Of a stretch of DNA of 64,000 bases, positions 34,314 to 42,989 are shown one piece after another (position 1 is the first letter of the stretch; the number at the start of each line of letters is the position of its first letter). The notes beneath the pieces were generated by a model. The model was given only the letters and a program-made list of their open reading frames with translations. It was not told where the DNA came from and ran no database searches. The translations under genes were made by a program, and so were the position numbers. Source of the DNA: Saccharothrix carnea (GTDB taxonomy: Bacteria; Actinomycetota; Actinomycetes; Mycobacteriales; Pseudonocardiaceae); assembly GCF_003014735.1 (NCBI RefSeq), contig NZ_PYAX01000006.1:1-64000 (forward strand), written 5' to 3'.

Positions 34314-35501
34314 GTGAAGGCTGCGGTGATCGCCGGACGCGTGCTCATCGCGTTGCTGTCCGCGGCCGTGCTGGTGGCTGCCGGGTACGGCTGGTCGACG
34401 GTGCAGCGCGTGCAGGAGAGCGTGAACACGACGGACGTGCTGACCGCGTTGTCCGACGTGCCGAACGCGCCGCCCGCGAACGACGGCGCCACCGACATCC
34501 TGCTCGTCGGCAGCGACAGCCGGACCGACGCCCAGGGCGTGCAGCTGCCGGACCACGTGCTGCGCCAGTTGCGCACCGAGGCGACGGACACGCTCAACAC
34601 GGACACGATCATCGTGATGCGCGTGCCGCACGACGGCCGCAAGGCGCACGCCGTGTCCATCCCGCGGGACACCTACGTGCCCATCCCGGGCCTGCGCGAG
34701 GAGAAGATCAACTCGGCGTACGGGCTGACGAAGTTCTTCACCATGGAGCGGTTGGCGGCCGAGGGCGTGTCCGACCTGACCGAGCGCTCCAAGGCGGGCG
34801 ACCAGGCCGGGCGGCGGGCGCTGGTGCAGGTGGTGCAGGAGCTGACCGGCGTGCGGGTCGACCACTACGCGGAGATCAACCTGTACGGGTTCTACCTGCT
34901 CACCGAGGTGATCGGCGGTGTGGAGGTGTGCCTGAAGCAGGCCACGTCGGACCCGGACTCGGGCGCGAACTTCCGGGCGGGTGTGCAGACGATCTCCGGT
35001 GGTGACGCGTTGGCGTTCGTGCGGCAGCGCAAGGGCATCCCGAACGGCGACCTGGGTCGGATCACCCGGCAGCAGGTGTTCATGTCGGCGGCGATGTCGA
35101 AGCTGCTGTCCGCGGGGACGCTCGCCGACCCGGCGCGGCTGTCCGGGCTGCTGGACGCGGTGAGCAAGTCGATCGTGGTGGACGAGAACCTGGACCTGGC
35201 GACGTTCGCGGGTCAGGCGCGCGGGCTGGCCGGCGGGAACTTCGAGTTCGCGACCATCCCGGTGACCGGCGTGGGCGCCCGCAACGACCGCGGCCAGAGC
35301 ATCGTCACCGTGGACCCGGCCCAGGTGAAGGCCTTCGTCGCCCAGCTCCTGGGCGAGAACCCGACCACCCCGCCACCTCCCCCGTCGACCTCTGCCGCCG
35401 AGCCCACACCCACCAACCGCTTCGCCACCACCCCGCTGCTCTCCCTGGACGGCCCGCGCCACCGTGCCGCCGCCCAACCGGGCCCACCCTGCATCGACTG
35501 A
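34314..35501 (+). CDS. LCP family ligase, second paralogue
   Basis: A 395-residue LytR-CpsA-Psr protein, a tandem paralogue of the preceding gene but without a LytR_C domain. One N-terminal TM helix (VLIALLSAAVLVAAGYGW), then DILLVGSDSRTDAQG, NTDTIIVMRVPHDG, SIPRDTYVPI and FVRQRKGIPNGDLGR, which contain the conserved Arg and Asp residues of the pyrophosphate-binding pocket. It ends in a short Pro/Ser tail. GTG 34314 has TAGGAGGACC upstream. An 85-nt gap separates it from the first LCP gene. The two may serve different polymers. Confidence 0.9.
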   Translation: MKAAVIAGRVLIALLSAAVLVAAGYGWSTVQRVQESVNTTDVLTALSDVPNAPPANDGATDILLVGSDSRTDAQGVQLPDHVLRQLRTEATDTLNTDTIIVMRVPHDGRKAHAVSIPRDTYVPIPGLREEKINSAYGLTKFFTMERLAAEGVSDLTERSKAGDQAGRRALVQVVQELTGVRVDHYAEINLYGFYLLTEVIGGVEVCLKQATSDPDSGANFRAGVQTISGGDALAFVRQRKGIPNGDLGRITRQQVFMSAAMSKLLSAGTLADPARLSGLLDAVSKSIVVDENLDLATFAGQARGLAGGNFEFATIPVTGVGARNDRGQSIVTVDPAQVKAFVAQLLGENPTTPPPPPSTSAAEPTPTNRFATTPLLSLDGPRHRAAAQPGPPCID

Positions 35502-35503
35502 CC

Positions 35504-35645
35504 CGGGTGTCCTACGTTCGGAACGGGCGTGTCCTACGTTCCGGTACCCCGAGTTGACGTTCAGGACGGCGGGCCGTGTGCTGAGTGTTCAACTCGGGTG
35601 TTCCGAACGTAGGACACGGTGGTCCGGAACGTAGGACACGCGGGT
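35504..35645. repeat. Family A 22-nt unit array, site A3 (variant core, divergent arms)
   Basis: Left minus-orientation units (repeating CCTACGTTC at 22-nt spacing) and an outer-type unit, a ~20-nt centre, then a plus-orientation outer-type unit (GTGTTCAACTCGGG) and two inner units with core GAACGTAGGACAC. The arms diverge as at A2. The inner units end in GGACAC rather than GGACTCTCGCG, a distinct subtype. This is the only copy between co-directional genes (LCP stop 35501, TIGR03089 start 35694), where it could end the upstream transcript or lie in the downstream promoter. Confidence 0.8.
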
Positions 35646-35693
35646 GATCGGGTCGATGGGCGGCGGCACGGCGGGGCGTGGCAAGGTTGGCCC

Positions 35694-36389
35694 ATGACCG
35701 TCACGGATGCCCTGTTCGCGCCCCTGTTCGCGGCGAATCCCGGCCGTCCCCTGATCACGCACTACGACGACGCGGCGGGTACGCGGGTCGAGCTGTCCCG
35801 CGCCACCATCCGGAACTGGGCGGCCAAGACGGCGAACTGGCTGCGTGACGAGCACGACGTCGAGCCCGGCGACCCGGTGGCCGTGCTGCTGCCCGCGCAC
35901 TGGCAGACGGCGGGCGTGCTGCTGGGCGCGTGGTGGTGCGGCGCGGCGGTGACCGACGACCCGACCGGTGCCAAGGTGGCCGTCGTGGCGCCCGGCGTCG
36001 AGGCGCCCGGTGCGCTGGTGACGGCGGTGGCGTCGTTGCACCCCATGGGGTTGGGCAGCGGTGCGCCGGTCGACTACAACGACGACGTGCGGGTGTTCGG
36101 CGACGACTTCGCGCCGTGGGAGCCGGTCGCCGGCCACACCCCCGCGCTGCTGAAGTCCACTGTGGACGAGGTGGTGGAGGAGGCGCACCAGCGGGCGGCG
36201 ACGTTGGGCATCACCACGACGTCCCGCGTGCTGTCCACTGTGGAGTGGGCTCTGCCGGACGGCCTGCTGAACGGTTTCCTGGCCGTGCTGGCGGGCGGCG
36301 GTTCGCTGGTGCAGTGCAGCAACGCCGCACCGGACCTGCTGGCCGCGCGCCGCGCCAGTGAGCAGACGACGCTGGACCTGGTCGGCTGA
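35694..36389 (+). CDS. TIGR03089 family protein
   Basis: A 231-residue actinobacterial protein related to the N-terminal domain of AMP-forming acyl-CoA synthetases: ALFAPLFAANPGRPLITHYDDA, WAAKTANWLRDEHDVEPGDPVAVLLPAHWQTAGVLLGAWW. It lacks the ATP-binding P-loop and the catalytic C-terminal domain, so enzyme activity is unlikely. Counterpart of M. tuberculosis Rv3268 in the same place after the LCP gene. ATG 35694 starts the conserved part. Function unknown. Confidence 0.88.
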   Translation: MTVTDALFAPLFAANPGRPLITHYDDAAGTRVELSRATIRNWAAKTANWLRDEHDVEPGDPVAVLLPAHWQTAGVLLGAWWCGAAVTDDPTGAKVAVVAPGVEAPGALVTAVASLHPMGLGSGAPVDYNDDVRVFGDDFAPWEPVAGHTPALLKSTVDEVVEEAHQRAATLGITTTSRVLSTVEWALPDGLLNGFLAVLAGGGSLVQCSNAAPDLLAARRASEQTTLDLVG

Positions 36390-36393
36390 GCCC

Positions 36394-36801
36394 CTAGGCG
36401 GGCTGCCCGACCTGCCTGCCCTTCGCCAGCCGCGCGACGGTCAGCGATCCGGCGTTGAACCCGACCGCGATCGCGGCCACCGCGAGCACCAGGACGAACT
36501 CGTAGCCGCCCTGGCCGAGCAGCCCGTTCGGCAGGTGCACGAGGAACAGCGCGCCGAGCATGTTCGCCGCCAGCAGCACGCCCACCACCGGCGTCGCCGC
36601 GCCGAGGACCAGCAGCGCGCCGCCGCCGAGTTCGACGATCGCGGCGAACCAGGCGGACAGCGTCGGCAGCGGCACGCCCATGCCCGCGAACGCGGCGGCG
36701 GTGCCGTCGAGCCCCCACTGGGCGACCTTCTGCCAGCCGTGCGCGATGAAGACCACCCCCACGCCGATGCGGCCGATGAGCGCTGCCACGTCCTTGAGCA
36801 T
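36394..36801 (-). CDS. DoxX family membrane protein
   Basis: A 135-residue protein with four predicted TM helices in DoxX order: ALIGRIGVGVVFIAHGWQKV, FAAIVELGGGALLVLGAATP, VVGVLLAANMLGALFLVHLP and FVLVLAVAAIAVGFN. The HGWQKV loop and the Glu in the second helix are family hallmarks. DoxX-like proteins take part in membrane redox or thiol stress responses in mycobacteria; the substrate is not known. ATG 36801 has a GGGGAAA site. It is divergent from the ArsR-AHSA1 operon, so the two may respond to one signal; the intervening promoter carries a TATAAC on this strand. Confidence 0.85.
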   Translation of the reverse strand: MLKDVAALIGRIGVGVVFIAHGWQKVAQWGLDGTAAAFAGMGVPLPTLSAWFAAIVELGGGALLVLGAATPVVGVLLAANMLGALFLVHLPNGLLGQGGYEFVLVLAVAAIAVGFNAGSLTVARLAKGRQVGQPA

Positions 36802-36881
36802 TGCGTTTCCCCTTCGGGTCGGTGACCGGACGCCGCCGACGTTATATGAACTTTCAACCACTTCCGGCGGACGCAGACGGG

Positions 36882-36910
36882 TTGACAGCGACTCGACAGG
36901 GGCGTAGAAA
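36882..36910 (+). promoter_or_regulatory. Sigma-70-type promoter of the ArsR operon
   Basis: TTGACA at 36882-36887, 17-bp spacer, TAGAAA at 36905-36910. It lies 36 nt upstream of the arsR-type ATG, and the palindromic operator follows it, an arrangement suited to autorepression. Confidence 0.7.
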
Positions 36911-36924
36911 ACCAATCAGTTAGA

Positions 36925-36938
36925 TAACCGAGTGGTTA
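36925..36938. promoter_or_regulatory. Palindromic operator for the ArsR-type repressor
   Basis: TAACC-GAGT-GGTTA, perfect 5-bp arms, between the -10 box and the start codon. A related TTAG element lies just upstream. Position and form fit autoregulation by the adjacent HTH protein. Confidence 0.6.
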
Positions 36939-36945
36939 GGTACCC

Positions 36946-37284
36946 ATGGCGGACGATCCCCTGAGCACCACCTTCGCGGCCCTGGCCGACCCGACGCGGC
37001 GGGCCATCCTGGCGCGGCTCGCCGAGGGCGCGGCGACCGTGAAGGAACTGTCCGAGCCGTTCGCGATGAGCGGCCCGGCGGTGTCCAAGCACCTGCGGGT
37101 GCTGGAGCGGGCGGGACTCATCACACGCGGACGTGACGCCCAGTGGCGGCCGTGCACGCTCGACGCAACGCCGCTGCGCGAGGTCACCGAGTGGGCCGAC
37201 GGCTTCCGCCGGTTCTGGGACGACAGCCACCGACGCCTGGACGCCTACCTCGAACGCATGAAGGAGCAGGAAGATGACCACTGA
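36946..37284 (+). CDS. ArsR-family winged-helix repressor
   Basis: A 112-residue winged helix-turn-helix regulator. TTFAALADPTRRAILARLAEG starts the DNA-binding domain, VKELSEPFAMSGPAVSKHLRVLERAGLI is the HTH with the recognition helix SGPAVSKHLRVL, and a wing RGRDAQWRPCTLDA follows. No metal-binding ELCVCDL-type motif is visible, so this is the SRPBCC-linked subgroup rather than a metal sensor. It overlaps the AHSA1-type gene by 11 nt. A palindromic operator sits between its promoter and start. Confidence 0.9.
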   Translation: MADDPLSTTFAALADPTRRAILARLAEGAATVKELSEPFAMSGPAVSKHLRVLERAGLITRGRDAQWRPCTLDATPLREVTEWADGFRRFWDDSHRRLDAYLERMKEQEDDH

Positions 37285-37753
37285 CACCACCTCGTCGTGG
37301 AGCACGCCGTCCGATGTGGAGGTCGCCGTCACGAGGACGTTCGACGCGCCGCAGAAGCTGGTGTTCGACGCGTTCACCAAGCCGGAGCACGTCGTGCACT
37401 GGATGCTCGGTCCCGAGGGCTGGACCATGCCGGTGTGCGAGATCGACCTGCGGCCGGGCGGGCGCTGGCACATGGTGTGGCAGCGGGCGGACGGCACCGA
37501 GATGGCGATGACCGGCGAGTACCAGGAGGTCACACCGTGGTCGCGGACGGTGCAGACCGAGTCGTGGGGTCCGGAGTGGGCGTCGACGGTGAACACCACC
37601 GAGTTCATCGCGGACGGTGAGCGGACGACGGTCGTGCAGACGATGAAGTACCCGTCGCGGGCCGACCGGGACCGGGCGATGGAGACCGGGATGAAGGACG
37701 GCGCGGACATCAGCTACGAGCGGCTGGACGCGTACCTCAAGTCGGTGCGCTGA
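37274..37753 (+). CDS. SRPBCC (AHSA1-type) domain protein
   Basis: A 159-residue START-like protein with the AHSA1 pattern: DVEVAVTRTFDAPQKLVFDAFTKPEHVVHWMLGPEGW, CEIDLRPGGRWHMVW, GEYQEVTPWSRTVQTESWG and the C-terminal helix RAMETGMKDGADISYERLDAYL. The fold makes a hydrophobic cavity for lipids or small molecules. It is regularly co-transcribed with ArsR-type repressors, as here with an 11-nt overlap; the ligand and physiological role are not established. Confidence 0.88.
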   Translation: MTTDTTSSWSTPSDVEVAVTRTFDAPQKLVFDAFTKPEHVVHWMLGPEGWTMPVCEIDLRPGGRWHMVWQRADGTEMAMTGEYQEVTPWSRTVQTESWGPEWASTVNTTEFIADGERTTVVQTMKYPSRADRDRAMETGMKDGADISYERLDAYLKSVR

Positions 37754-37860
37754 CGCACGTCCGTTCGGCGGCAACGTGCACCGATCGGGTTTGGTGTTCA
37801 CGCGAAGGGGTTACTGAGCGGTTGACCTTCGTCGCGGGACCGTGAACCGGATCGGTGGAC

Positions 37861-38937
37861 ATGCTGAGTTCGTACCTGGAGTCCGTGCGGACGGGCTTCG
37901 CGGCGTTCGTGGGCGTCGGCGTGCTGGTCCTGCTGCCGTTGGTCGCGTTGCACTACTACCGGTTCGGGCGGGTGGAGCCGCGCCGGGCGCTGGTCCTGTA
38001 CGGGTTGCTGGCCTACGGGCTGGTGGCGTTGGCGCTGATCTTCCTGCCGTTCCCGACGCGGGTGTGCACCGGTGAGGAGATGCTGTCCACCACGCCGTTC
38101 CGGTGGGTGACGGACATGCGCAACAACCTGGCGGCGAACGGGCGGTCCGGGCCCGGTGCCGTGGTCACGTCCACCGTGTTCCTCCAGCAGGTGTTCAACG
38201 TCGCGCTGTTCGTGCCGCTGGGCGTGGTGCTGCGGAAGGCTTACGGGCGCGGGCCGTTGGCGGTGGTCGCGATCGGGTTGGGGATCTCGCTGGCAGTCGA
38301 GGTCGTGCAGTACACGGGGAACCTGGGTGCGTACGCGTGCCCGTACCGCATCGCGGACGTGGACGACCTCATCTCCAACACCACCGGTTCACTGCTGGGC
38401 TGGATGATCGCACCGGTCGCGCTGGTGGTGCCGGCCGTGCCGCACCCCGATGCATCGACCGCCCCACCGGACACGGTGACCGTGCCGCGCAGGTTGGTGG
38501 CGCTGGTGGTGGACGTCGTGCTGCTGATCGCGGTGGTCCACCTGGTCTTCGACAACAACCCGTGGTCGATCGCGGCGCTGGCCGCGACTCTGCGCATCGT
38601 CCTGCCGGCCACCACGGGCTGGACCGCCGGCGGCTGGCTGCTGCGCTACCGGCTGAGGCGTGCGGACGGCACCCGCGCCAACCCGTTCCGGATCGCCCTG
38701 CGCGAACTGGCGGGCGTCACGGGCCTGATCACCTATGCCGCCCTGGCGCCGACCGAGTGGTGGTTCGCACTGGACCTGTCCGTGCTGGCCCTGGTCGTCC
38801 TGGGCGCCTTCGTGGTTCCAGTCTTCCGCCGTGACCAACGGGGCTGGCCGGACCTGCTCGCCGACACCCGAGCCGTGCCGACCAGCCCGGAGGCGGCCCG
38901 GCCCGGGAGCCGGGCCGCCCGAGGCTCTAGCCGTTGA
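37861..38937 (+). CDS. VanZ-RDD fusion membrane protein
   Basis: A 358-residue multi-pass protein with two parts. Residues ~10-185 are VanZ-like: helices around FVGVGVLVLLPLVALHYYRF, FNVALFVPLGVVLRKAYG and SLAVEVVQYTGNLGAYACPYRIADVDDLISNTTGSLLGW, the last being the family signature. Residues ~200-340 are an RDD-like domain starting VPRRLVALVVDVVLLIAVVHLV. VanZ relatives are linked to envelope stress and glycopeptide tolerance; RDD has been tied to ion exchange. Function here unknown. ATG 37861 or GTG 37855. The last codons overlap the convergent acyl-CoA dehydrogenase stop and contain a terminator hairpin. Confidence 0.82.
   Translation: MLSSYLESVRTGFAAFVGVGVLVLLPLVALHYYRFGRVEPRRALVLYGLLAYGLVALALIFLPFPTRVCTGEEMLSTTPFRWVTDMRNNLAANGRSGPGAVVTSTVFLQQVFNVALFVPLGVVLRKAYGRGPLAVVAIGLGISLAVEVVQYTGNLGAYACPYRIADVDDLISNTTGSLLGWMIAPVALVVPAVPHPDASTAPPDTVTVPRRLVALVVDVVLLIAVVHLVFDNNPWSIAALAATLRIVLPATTGWTAGGWLLRYRLRRADGTRANPFRIALRELAGVTGLITYAALAPTEWWFALDLSVLALVVLGAFVVPVFRRDQRGWPDLLADTRAVPTSPEAARPGSRAARGSSR
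38892..38919. terminator. GC-rich hairpin inside the 3' end of the VanZ-RDD gene
   Basis: Perfect 11-bp stem, 38892-38902 against 38909-38919, 6-nt loop. It is within the final codons of the plus-strand gene and just past the stop of the minus-strand acyl-CoA dehydrogenase gene (38927), so it may end that transcript. Confidence 0.6.
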
Positions 38938-40090
38938 GCAGGGCGCGGGACATGACCACGCGCTGGATCTGGTTCGTGCCCTCGTAGATCTGGGTGATCT
39001 TGGCGTCACGCATCATCCGCTCCACCGGGAAGTCGCGCGTGTAGCCGGCGCCGCCGAACAGCTGCACGGCGTCCGTCGTGACCTCCATCGCCACGTCCGA
39101 CGCGAAGCACTTGGCCGCGGCGGTGATGAAGCCGATGTTCGGTTCGCCCCTCTCGGCCTTGGCGGCGGCGACGTAGACCATGTGGCGGGCGGCTTCGATC
39201 TTCATCGCCATGTCGGCCAGCATGAACTGGACGCCCTGGAACTCGGAGATCGACTTGCCGAACTGCTTGCGGTCCTTGACGTAGGCGATGGCGGCTTCCA
39301 GGGCGCCTTGGGCGATGCCCACGGCCTGCGCGCCGATCGTCGGACGGGTGTGGTCGAGGGTGCGCAGCGCGGTCTTCAGGCCGGTGCCCGGTTCGCCGAT
39401 GATGCGGTCCGCCGGGATCGTGCAGTTCTCGAAGTGGATCTCACGGGTGGGTGAGCCCTTGATGCCGAGCTTGCGCTCCTTCGAACCCACGACGAAACCC
39501 GGGTCGTCCTTGTGCACCACGAACGCCGAGATGCCCTGCGACTTCTTCGGCGCGTCCGGGTCCGTCACGGCCATCACCGTGTACCACGTCGACTCGCCGG
39601 CGTTGGTGATCCAGCACTTCGTGCCGTTCAACACCCAGTGGTCGCCGTCGAGGCGGGCACGCGTGCGCATCGACGCCGTGTCCGAACCGGCCTCGCGCTC
39701 GGACAGCGCGTACGACGCCATCGCCTCACCCGACGCGATGGACGGCAGCACCTGCTGCTTCAGCGACTCCGACGCCGACAGCAGGATCGGCATCGTGCCC
39801 AGCTTGTTCACCGCCGGGATGAGGGACGACGACGCGCACACGCGCGCCACCTCCTCGATCACGATGCACGTGGCCACCGAGTCGGCGCCCTGGCCGTCGT
39901 AGGCCTCCGGCACGTGCACGGCCGCGAAACCCGACTTGACCAGCGCGTTCAACGCCTCGACCGGGAAGCGCTCCTGCTCGTCCACGTCCGCCGCGTGCGG
40001 CGCGATCTCCTTGTCGGCCAGCGACCGGACCGCCTCGCGCAGCGCCTCGTGCTCCTCGGCGAGCTGGTAGGTACCGAAGCTCGGGTCCAC
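38927..40090 (-). CDS. fadE25: Acyl-CoA dehydrogenase (FadE25 type)
   Basis: A 387-residue FAD enzyme introducing the alpha-beta double bond in acyl-CoA. Motifs: AMASYALSEREAGSD and GTKCWITNAGESTWYTVMAV (substrate/FAD site), GSPTREIHFENCTIPADRIIG, DRKQFGKSISEFQGVQFMLADMA and the C-terminal YTRDFPVERMMRDAKITQIYEGTNQIQR, where the Glu of IYEGT is the catalytic base. Position before purE matches M. tuberculosis Rv3274c (FadE25). With the acyl-CoA carboxylase and HMG-CoA lyase genes in the window it could serve branched-chain amino acid or fatty acid breakdown. Confidence 0.92.
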   Translation of the reverse strand: MDPSFGTYQLAEEHEALREAVRSLADKEIAPHAADVDEQERFPVEALNALVKSGFAAVHVPEAYDGQGADSVATCIVIEEVARVCASSSLIPAVNKLGTMPILLSASESLKQQVLPSIASGEAMASYALSEREAGSDTASMRTRARLDGDHWVLNGTKCWITNAGESTWYTVMAVTDPDAPKKSQGISAFVVHKDDPGFVVGSKERKLGIKGSPTREIHFENCTIPADRIIGEPGTGLKTALRTLDHTRPTIGAQAVGIAQGALEAAIAYVKDRKQFGKSISEFQGVQFMLADMAMKIEAARHMVYVAAAKAERGEPNIGFITAAAKCFASDVAMEVTTDAVQLFGGAGYTRDFPVERMMRDAKITQIYEGTNQIQRVVMSRALLNG

Positions 40091-40142
40091 GTTAAGTTAC
40101 CTCCCGGTAGGGCGTCCTACCCGGATGTTAGCGCGCGTTCAC

Positions 40143-40649
40143 TCACTTCGCCGCTGTGCCCTCCGCAACAGCCCGAAGGGCCGCGTCCTTCTCCAGCACC
40201 AGCTCCGCCAGCGACTCCTGGAACGCCTCCATCCGCTCGCGCAGCTCCGGGTCCGCCGCCGCCAGGACCCGCACGGCCAGCAGACCGGCGTTGCGCGCGC
40301 CGCCCACGGACACCGTCGCCACCGGCACGCCCGCCGGCATCTGCACGATCGAGAGCAGCGAGTCCATCCCGTCCAGGTACTTCAACGGCACCGGCACGCC
40401 GATCACCGGCAACGCCGTCGCCGACGCCACCATGCCCGGCAGGTGCGCCGCCCCACCGGCACCGGCGATGATCACCCGCAACCCGCGCGACGCGGCCGTG
40501 GCGGCGTAGTCCAGCATCCGCTGCGGCGTGCGGTGCGCCGAGTAGACGCCGACCTCGTAGGTCACGTCGAACTCCGCCAGCGCCTCGGCCGCTGCCTTCA
40601 TCACCGGCCAGTCCGAGTCGCTGCCCATGATCACGCCGACGTGCGTCAC
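40143..40649 (-). CDS. purE: N5-carboxyaminoimidazole ribonucleotide mutase
   Basis: Class I PurE, 168 residues; converts N5-CAIR to CAIR in purine synthesis. Signature [20 protein letters not shown] with the substrate-binding SDSD, the [10 protein letters not shown] loop holding the essential His, and [23 protein letters not shown] 40649 is taken as start because it gives the usual N-terminus and a GTGA overlap with purK (40646-40649). A reading 12 codons longer exists but overlaps purK deeply. Confidence 0.95.
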   Translation of the reverse strand: MTHVGVIMGSDSDWPVMKAAAEALAEFDVTYEVGVYSAHRTPQRMLDYAATAASRGLRVIIAGAGGAAHLPGMVASATALPVIGVPVPLKYLDGMDSLLSIVQMPAGVPVATVSVGGARNAGLLAVRVLAAADPELRERMEAFQESLAELVLEKDAALRAVAEGTAAK

Positions 40650-41842
40650 CGCTGCCCTCCGTGGATGTCGTACCCGTCCAGCCACACACCGTCGGACAGC
40701 CAGTGCGCCGCGAGCCGGGCCCGCTGCCGCACGTCGTCCATCCGCTCACCGAGCAGCGTCACGTGACCGATCTTGCGCCCCGGCCGCTCCGCCTTGCCGT
40801 ACAGGTGCACGTGCGCGTCGGGGAACCGGGCGAACAGGTGGTGCAGCCGCTCGTCCGGCCCCATCTCGGGCGCGTCCGCCGCACCGAGGACGTTGGCCAT
40901 CACGACGGCGGGCGCGGCGAGGTCCGTCGCGCCGAGCGGGTAGTCCAGCACGGCCCGCAGGTGCTGCTCGAACTGCGAGGTCCGGGCACCCTCGATGGTC
41001 CAGTGGCCGGAGTTGTGCGGGCGCATGGCGAGCTCGTTGACGACCAGCCCGTCCGCGGTCTCGAACAGCTCGACGGCCAGCAGGCCGACCACGCCCAGCT
41101 CGGCGGCGACCTTCAGCGCCAGCTCCTGCGCCTGCTCGGCCAGCGCGGGGTCCACGTCCGGCGCGGGCGCCAGCACCTCGACGCAGATCCCCTCCTGCTG
41201 CACGGTCTGCACCAGCGGCCACGCCGCGCCCTGGCCGAACGGCGAGCGCGCGACCAGCGCGGACAGCTCCCGGTGCATCGGCACGCACTGCTCGACCATC
41301 AACGGCGTGCCGGCGGCCAGCAGCTCGGGCACGACCCGCTGCGCGCTCTGCGGCGTGTTCAGCATCCACACGCCACGGCCGTCGTAGCCGCCGCGCACCG
41401 CCTTCAACACGCACGGCCACCCGTGCTCCGCGCCGAACCTGAGCACCTCGGCGGCATCGTGCACGGCGGTGAACGGCGGCACGGGCGCACCCAGCGCGGC
41501 GAGCCGTTCCCGCATGACCAGCTTGTCCTGCGCGTGCACGAGGGCGTCCGGCCCGGGGAACACCTTCACGCCTTCGGCGACCAGCGCGTGCAGGTGCTCC
41601 TGCGGCACGTGCTCGTGGTCGAACGTGACGACGTCGCACGACTTGGCGAACGCGCGCAACGCGTCCAGGTCGGTGTGCTTGCCCAGCTCCACGTCGCGCG
41701 CGACGAGCGCGGCGGGGTCGGAGTCCGACTCGGCGAGCACCCGCAGCGACTGGCCGAGCGGGATGGCGGCCTGGTGCGTCATGCGGGCGAGCTGGCCGCC
41801 GCCGATCATGCCGACGACGGGGAGACGAGTTCGGGAGTCCAC
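40646..41842 (-). CDS. purK: N5-carboxyaminoimidazole ribonucleotide synthase
   Basis: ATP-grasp enzyme of purine synthesis (AIR + bicarbonate + ATP to N5-CAIR), 398 residues. N-terminal [26 protein letters not shown]-grasp segments [20 protein letters not shown] and [20 protein letters not shown], and [18 protein letters not shown] with metal-binding residues. GTG start at 41842. The stop overlaps purE by 4 nt. Same pairing as M. tuberculosis Rv3275c-Rv3276c. Confidence 0.95.
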   Translation of the reverse strand: MDSRTRLPVVGMIGGGQLARMTHQAAIPLGQSLRVLAESDSDPAALVARDVELGKHTDLDALRAFAKSCDVVTFDHEHVPQEHLHALVAEGVKVFPGPDALVHAQDKLVMRERLAALGAPVPPFTAVHDAAEVLRFGAEHGWPCVLKAVRGGYDGRGVWMLNTPQSAQRVVPELLAAGTPLMVEQCVPMHRELSALVARSPFGQGAAWPLVQTVQQEGICVEVLAPAPDVDPALAEQAQELALKVAAELGVVGLLAVELFETADGLVVNELAMRPHNSGHWTIEGARTSQFEQHLRAVLDYPLGATDLAAPAVVMANVLGAADAPEMGPDERLHHLFARFPDAHVHLYGKAERPGRKIGHVTLLGERMDDVRQRARLAAHWLSDGVWLDGYDIHGGQR

Positions 41843-41895
41843 GGTTTCGTGATTCTACCTGCACAAACGCAGTGCTCCGGACCGGGTGCGGAAGC

Positions 41896-41920
41896 CCCGC
41901 GCGCTCCTGGAGCGCGCGGG
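41896..41920. terminator. Hairpin after the ABC operon
   Basis: Perfect 11-bp GC-rich stem, 41896-41906 against 41910-41920, 3-nt loop. A second, weaker hairpin follows around 41932-41962. They lie past the minus-strand permease stop (41994) and before purK. Confidence 0.7.
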
Positions 41921-41993
41921 ACCCCTCAGCAGGGCCGCCGCGGTGCGAAGGCGGCGGGCCCGGTCCGCGGTGAAGCGCGGGTCGGAACCCGGA

Positions 41994-42989
41994 TCAGGCG
42001 CGACGGGCCCGGCGCACCGTCACGAAGGTCAACGCGAGCAGGCCGGCGGCGAGCACGATGAAGATCGCGGACTCGACCAGCTGGAACGGCACGAGCCGCT
42101 CCACCGGGTGGTAGTCCTGGAAGAACAGCACGTTGCTGTCCTCCATGCACTTCGTGTAGGCCGCGCTGTCCTGGGCGGTCGAGCACGTCGAGGGGAACGG
42201 GACCTCCCGGCCGTCCGGCCCCACGAACCCGCTGTTCACCGTCCACGAACCGTCACCGGGGCCGTCCCACGACCTCTGGAAGGCCCCGTACGTCTGCACC
42301 TCGTGCAACGGCGCCTGGAAGTTCGGCCGCAGCACACCCGCCACGACGACGCGCGCCGCCAGGAACAGGCCGAGGGCGAGGCCCATCGACAGCACCGTGC
42401 GCCGGGTGAGGGCGCCGAGCGCCAGCCCGAGCGCGAAGCCGAACGCCGCGTACCCGGCCTGGACCAGCGGCACCGCCTCGAACGCCGGCATCTCGAACGC
42501 CGGGAAGGGCGGCCGGTCCGACGCCGCGTTGATGCTGTCGAGCATCGTCGACGACGCCAGGCCGACAGCGACGGCCAAGGCCACGGCGGGCACGCCGAGC
42601 AGCACGACCTTCCCCGTCAGCCAGCGGGTCGGGGTGACGTCCTGGCTCCACACCACGAGGTGCGTGCGCTGCTCGTACTCGCGCGCGAGCACCGGCGCCG
42701 CCCAGAACACCGCGATGGCCAGGCCGGTCGCCATCGGCGCCAGCAGCACCACGCTGCCCACGCTGATGAAGCGCCAGCGCCCGAACAGCCTCTGCGCGTC
42801 ACCGGTGGCGTCGACCTGCCACGCGACGGTGAGCGCCAGCGCGACGACCACGCCCACGGCGGCGACCAAGCCGATGATCACCCACCGGTGCTGCCGCCAG
42901 GTCAGCCACACCAGGTCGCCCCACCCGACCCGGGTGCGCTTGGTCACGGGCGCTGCGGTCGTGGTGCCCGCCGTCGTGTTCGCGGTCAT
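41994..42989 (-). CDS. ABC-2 type permease
   Basis: A 331-residue membrane protein with six hydrophobic segments: WVIIGLVAAVGVVVALAL, SVGSVVLLAPMATGLAIAVF, VVLLGVPAVALAVAVGL, LVQAGYAAFGFALGLALG, VLSMGLALGLFLAARVVV and IFIVLAAGLLALTFVTV. A large extracytoplasmic loop (~215-295) has several cysteines. This is the partner of the ATPase upstream, which it overlaps by 4 nt (ATGA at 42986-42989). ATG 42989 is chosen; a longer reading exists. GntR-linked exporters of this layout often give resistance to envelope-active peptides; the substrate is unknown. Confidence 0.85.
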   Translation of the reverse strand: MTANTTAGTTTAAPVTKRTRVGWGDLVWLTWRQHRWVIIGLVAAVGVVVALALTVAWQVDATGDAQRLFGRWRFISVGSVVLLAPMATGLAIAVFWAAPVLAREYEQRTHLVVWSQDVTPTRWLTGKVVLLGVPAVALAVAVGLASSTMLDSINAASDRPPFPAFEMPAFEAVPLVQAGYAAFGFALGLALGALTRRTVLSMGLALGLFLAARVVVAGVLRPNFQAPLHEVQTYGAFQRSWDGPGDGSWTVNSGFVGPDGREVPFPSTCSTAQDSAAYTKCMEDSNVLFFQDYHPVERLVPFQLVESAIFIVLAAGLLALTFVTVRRARRA

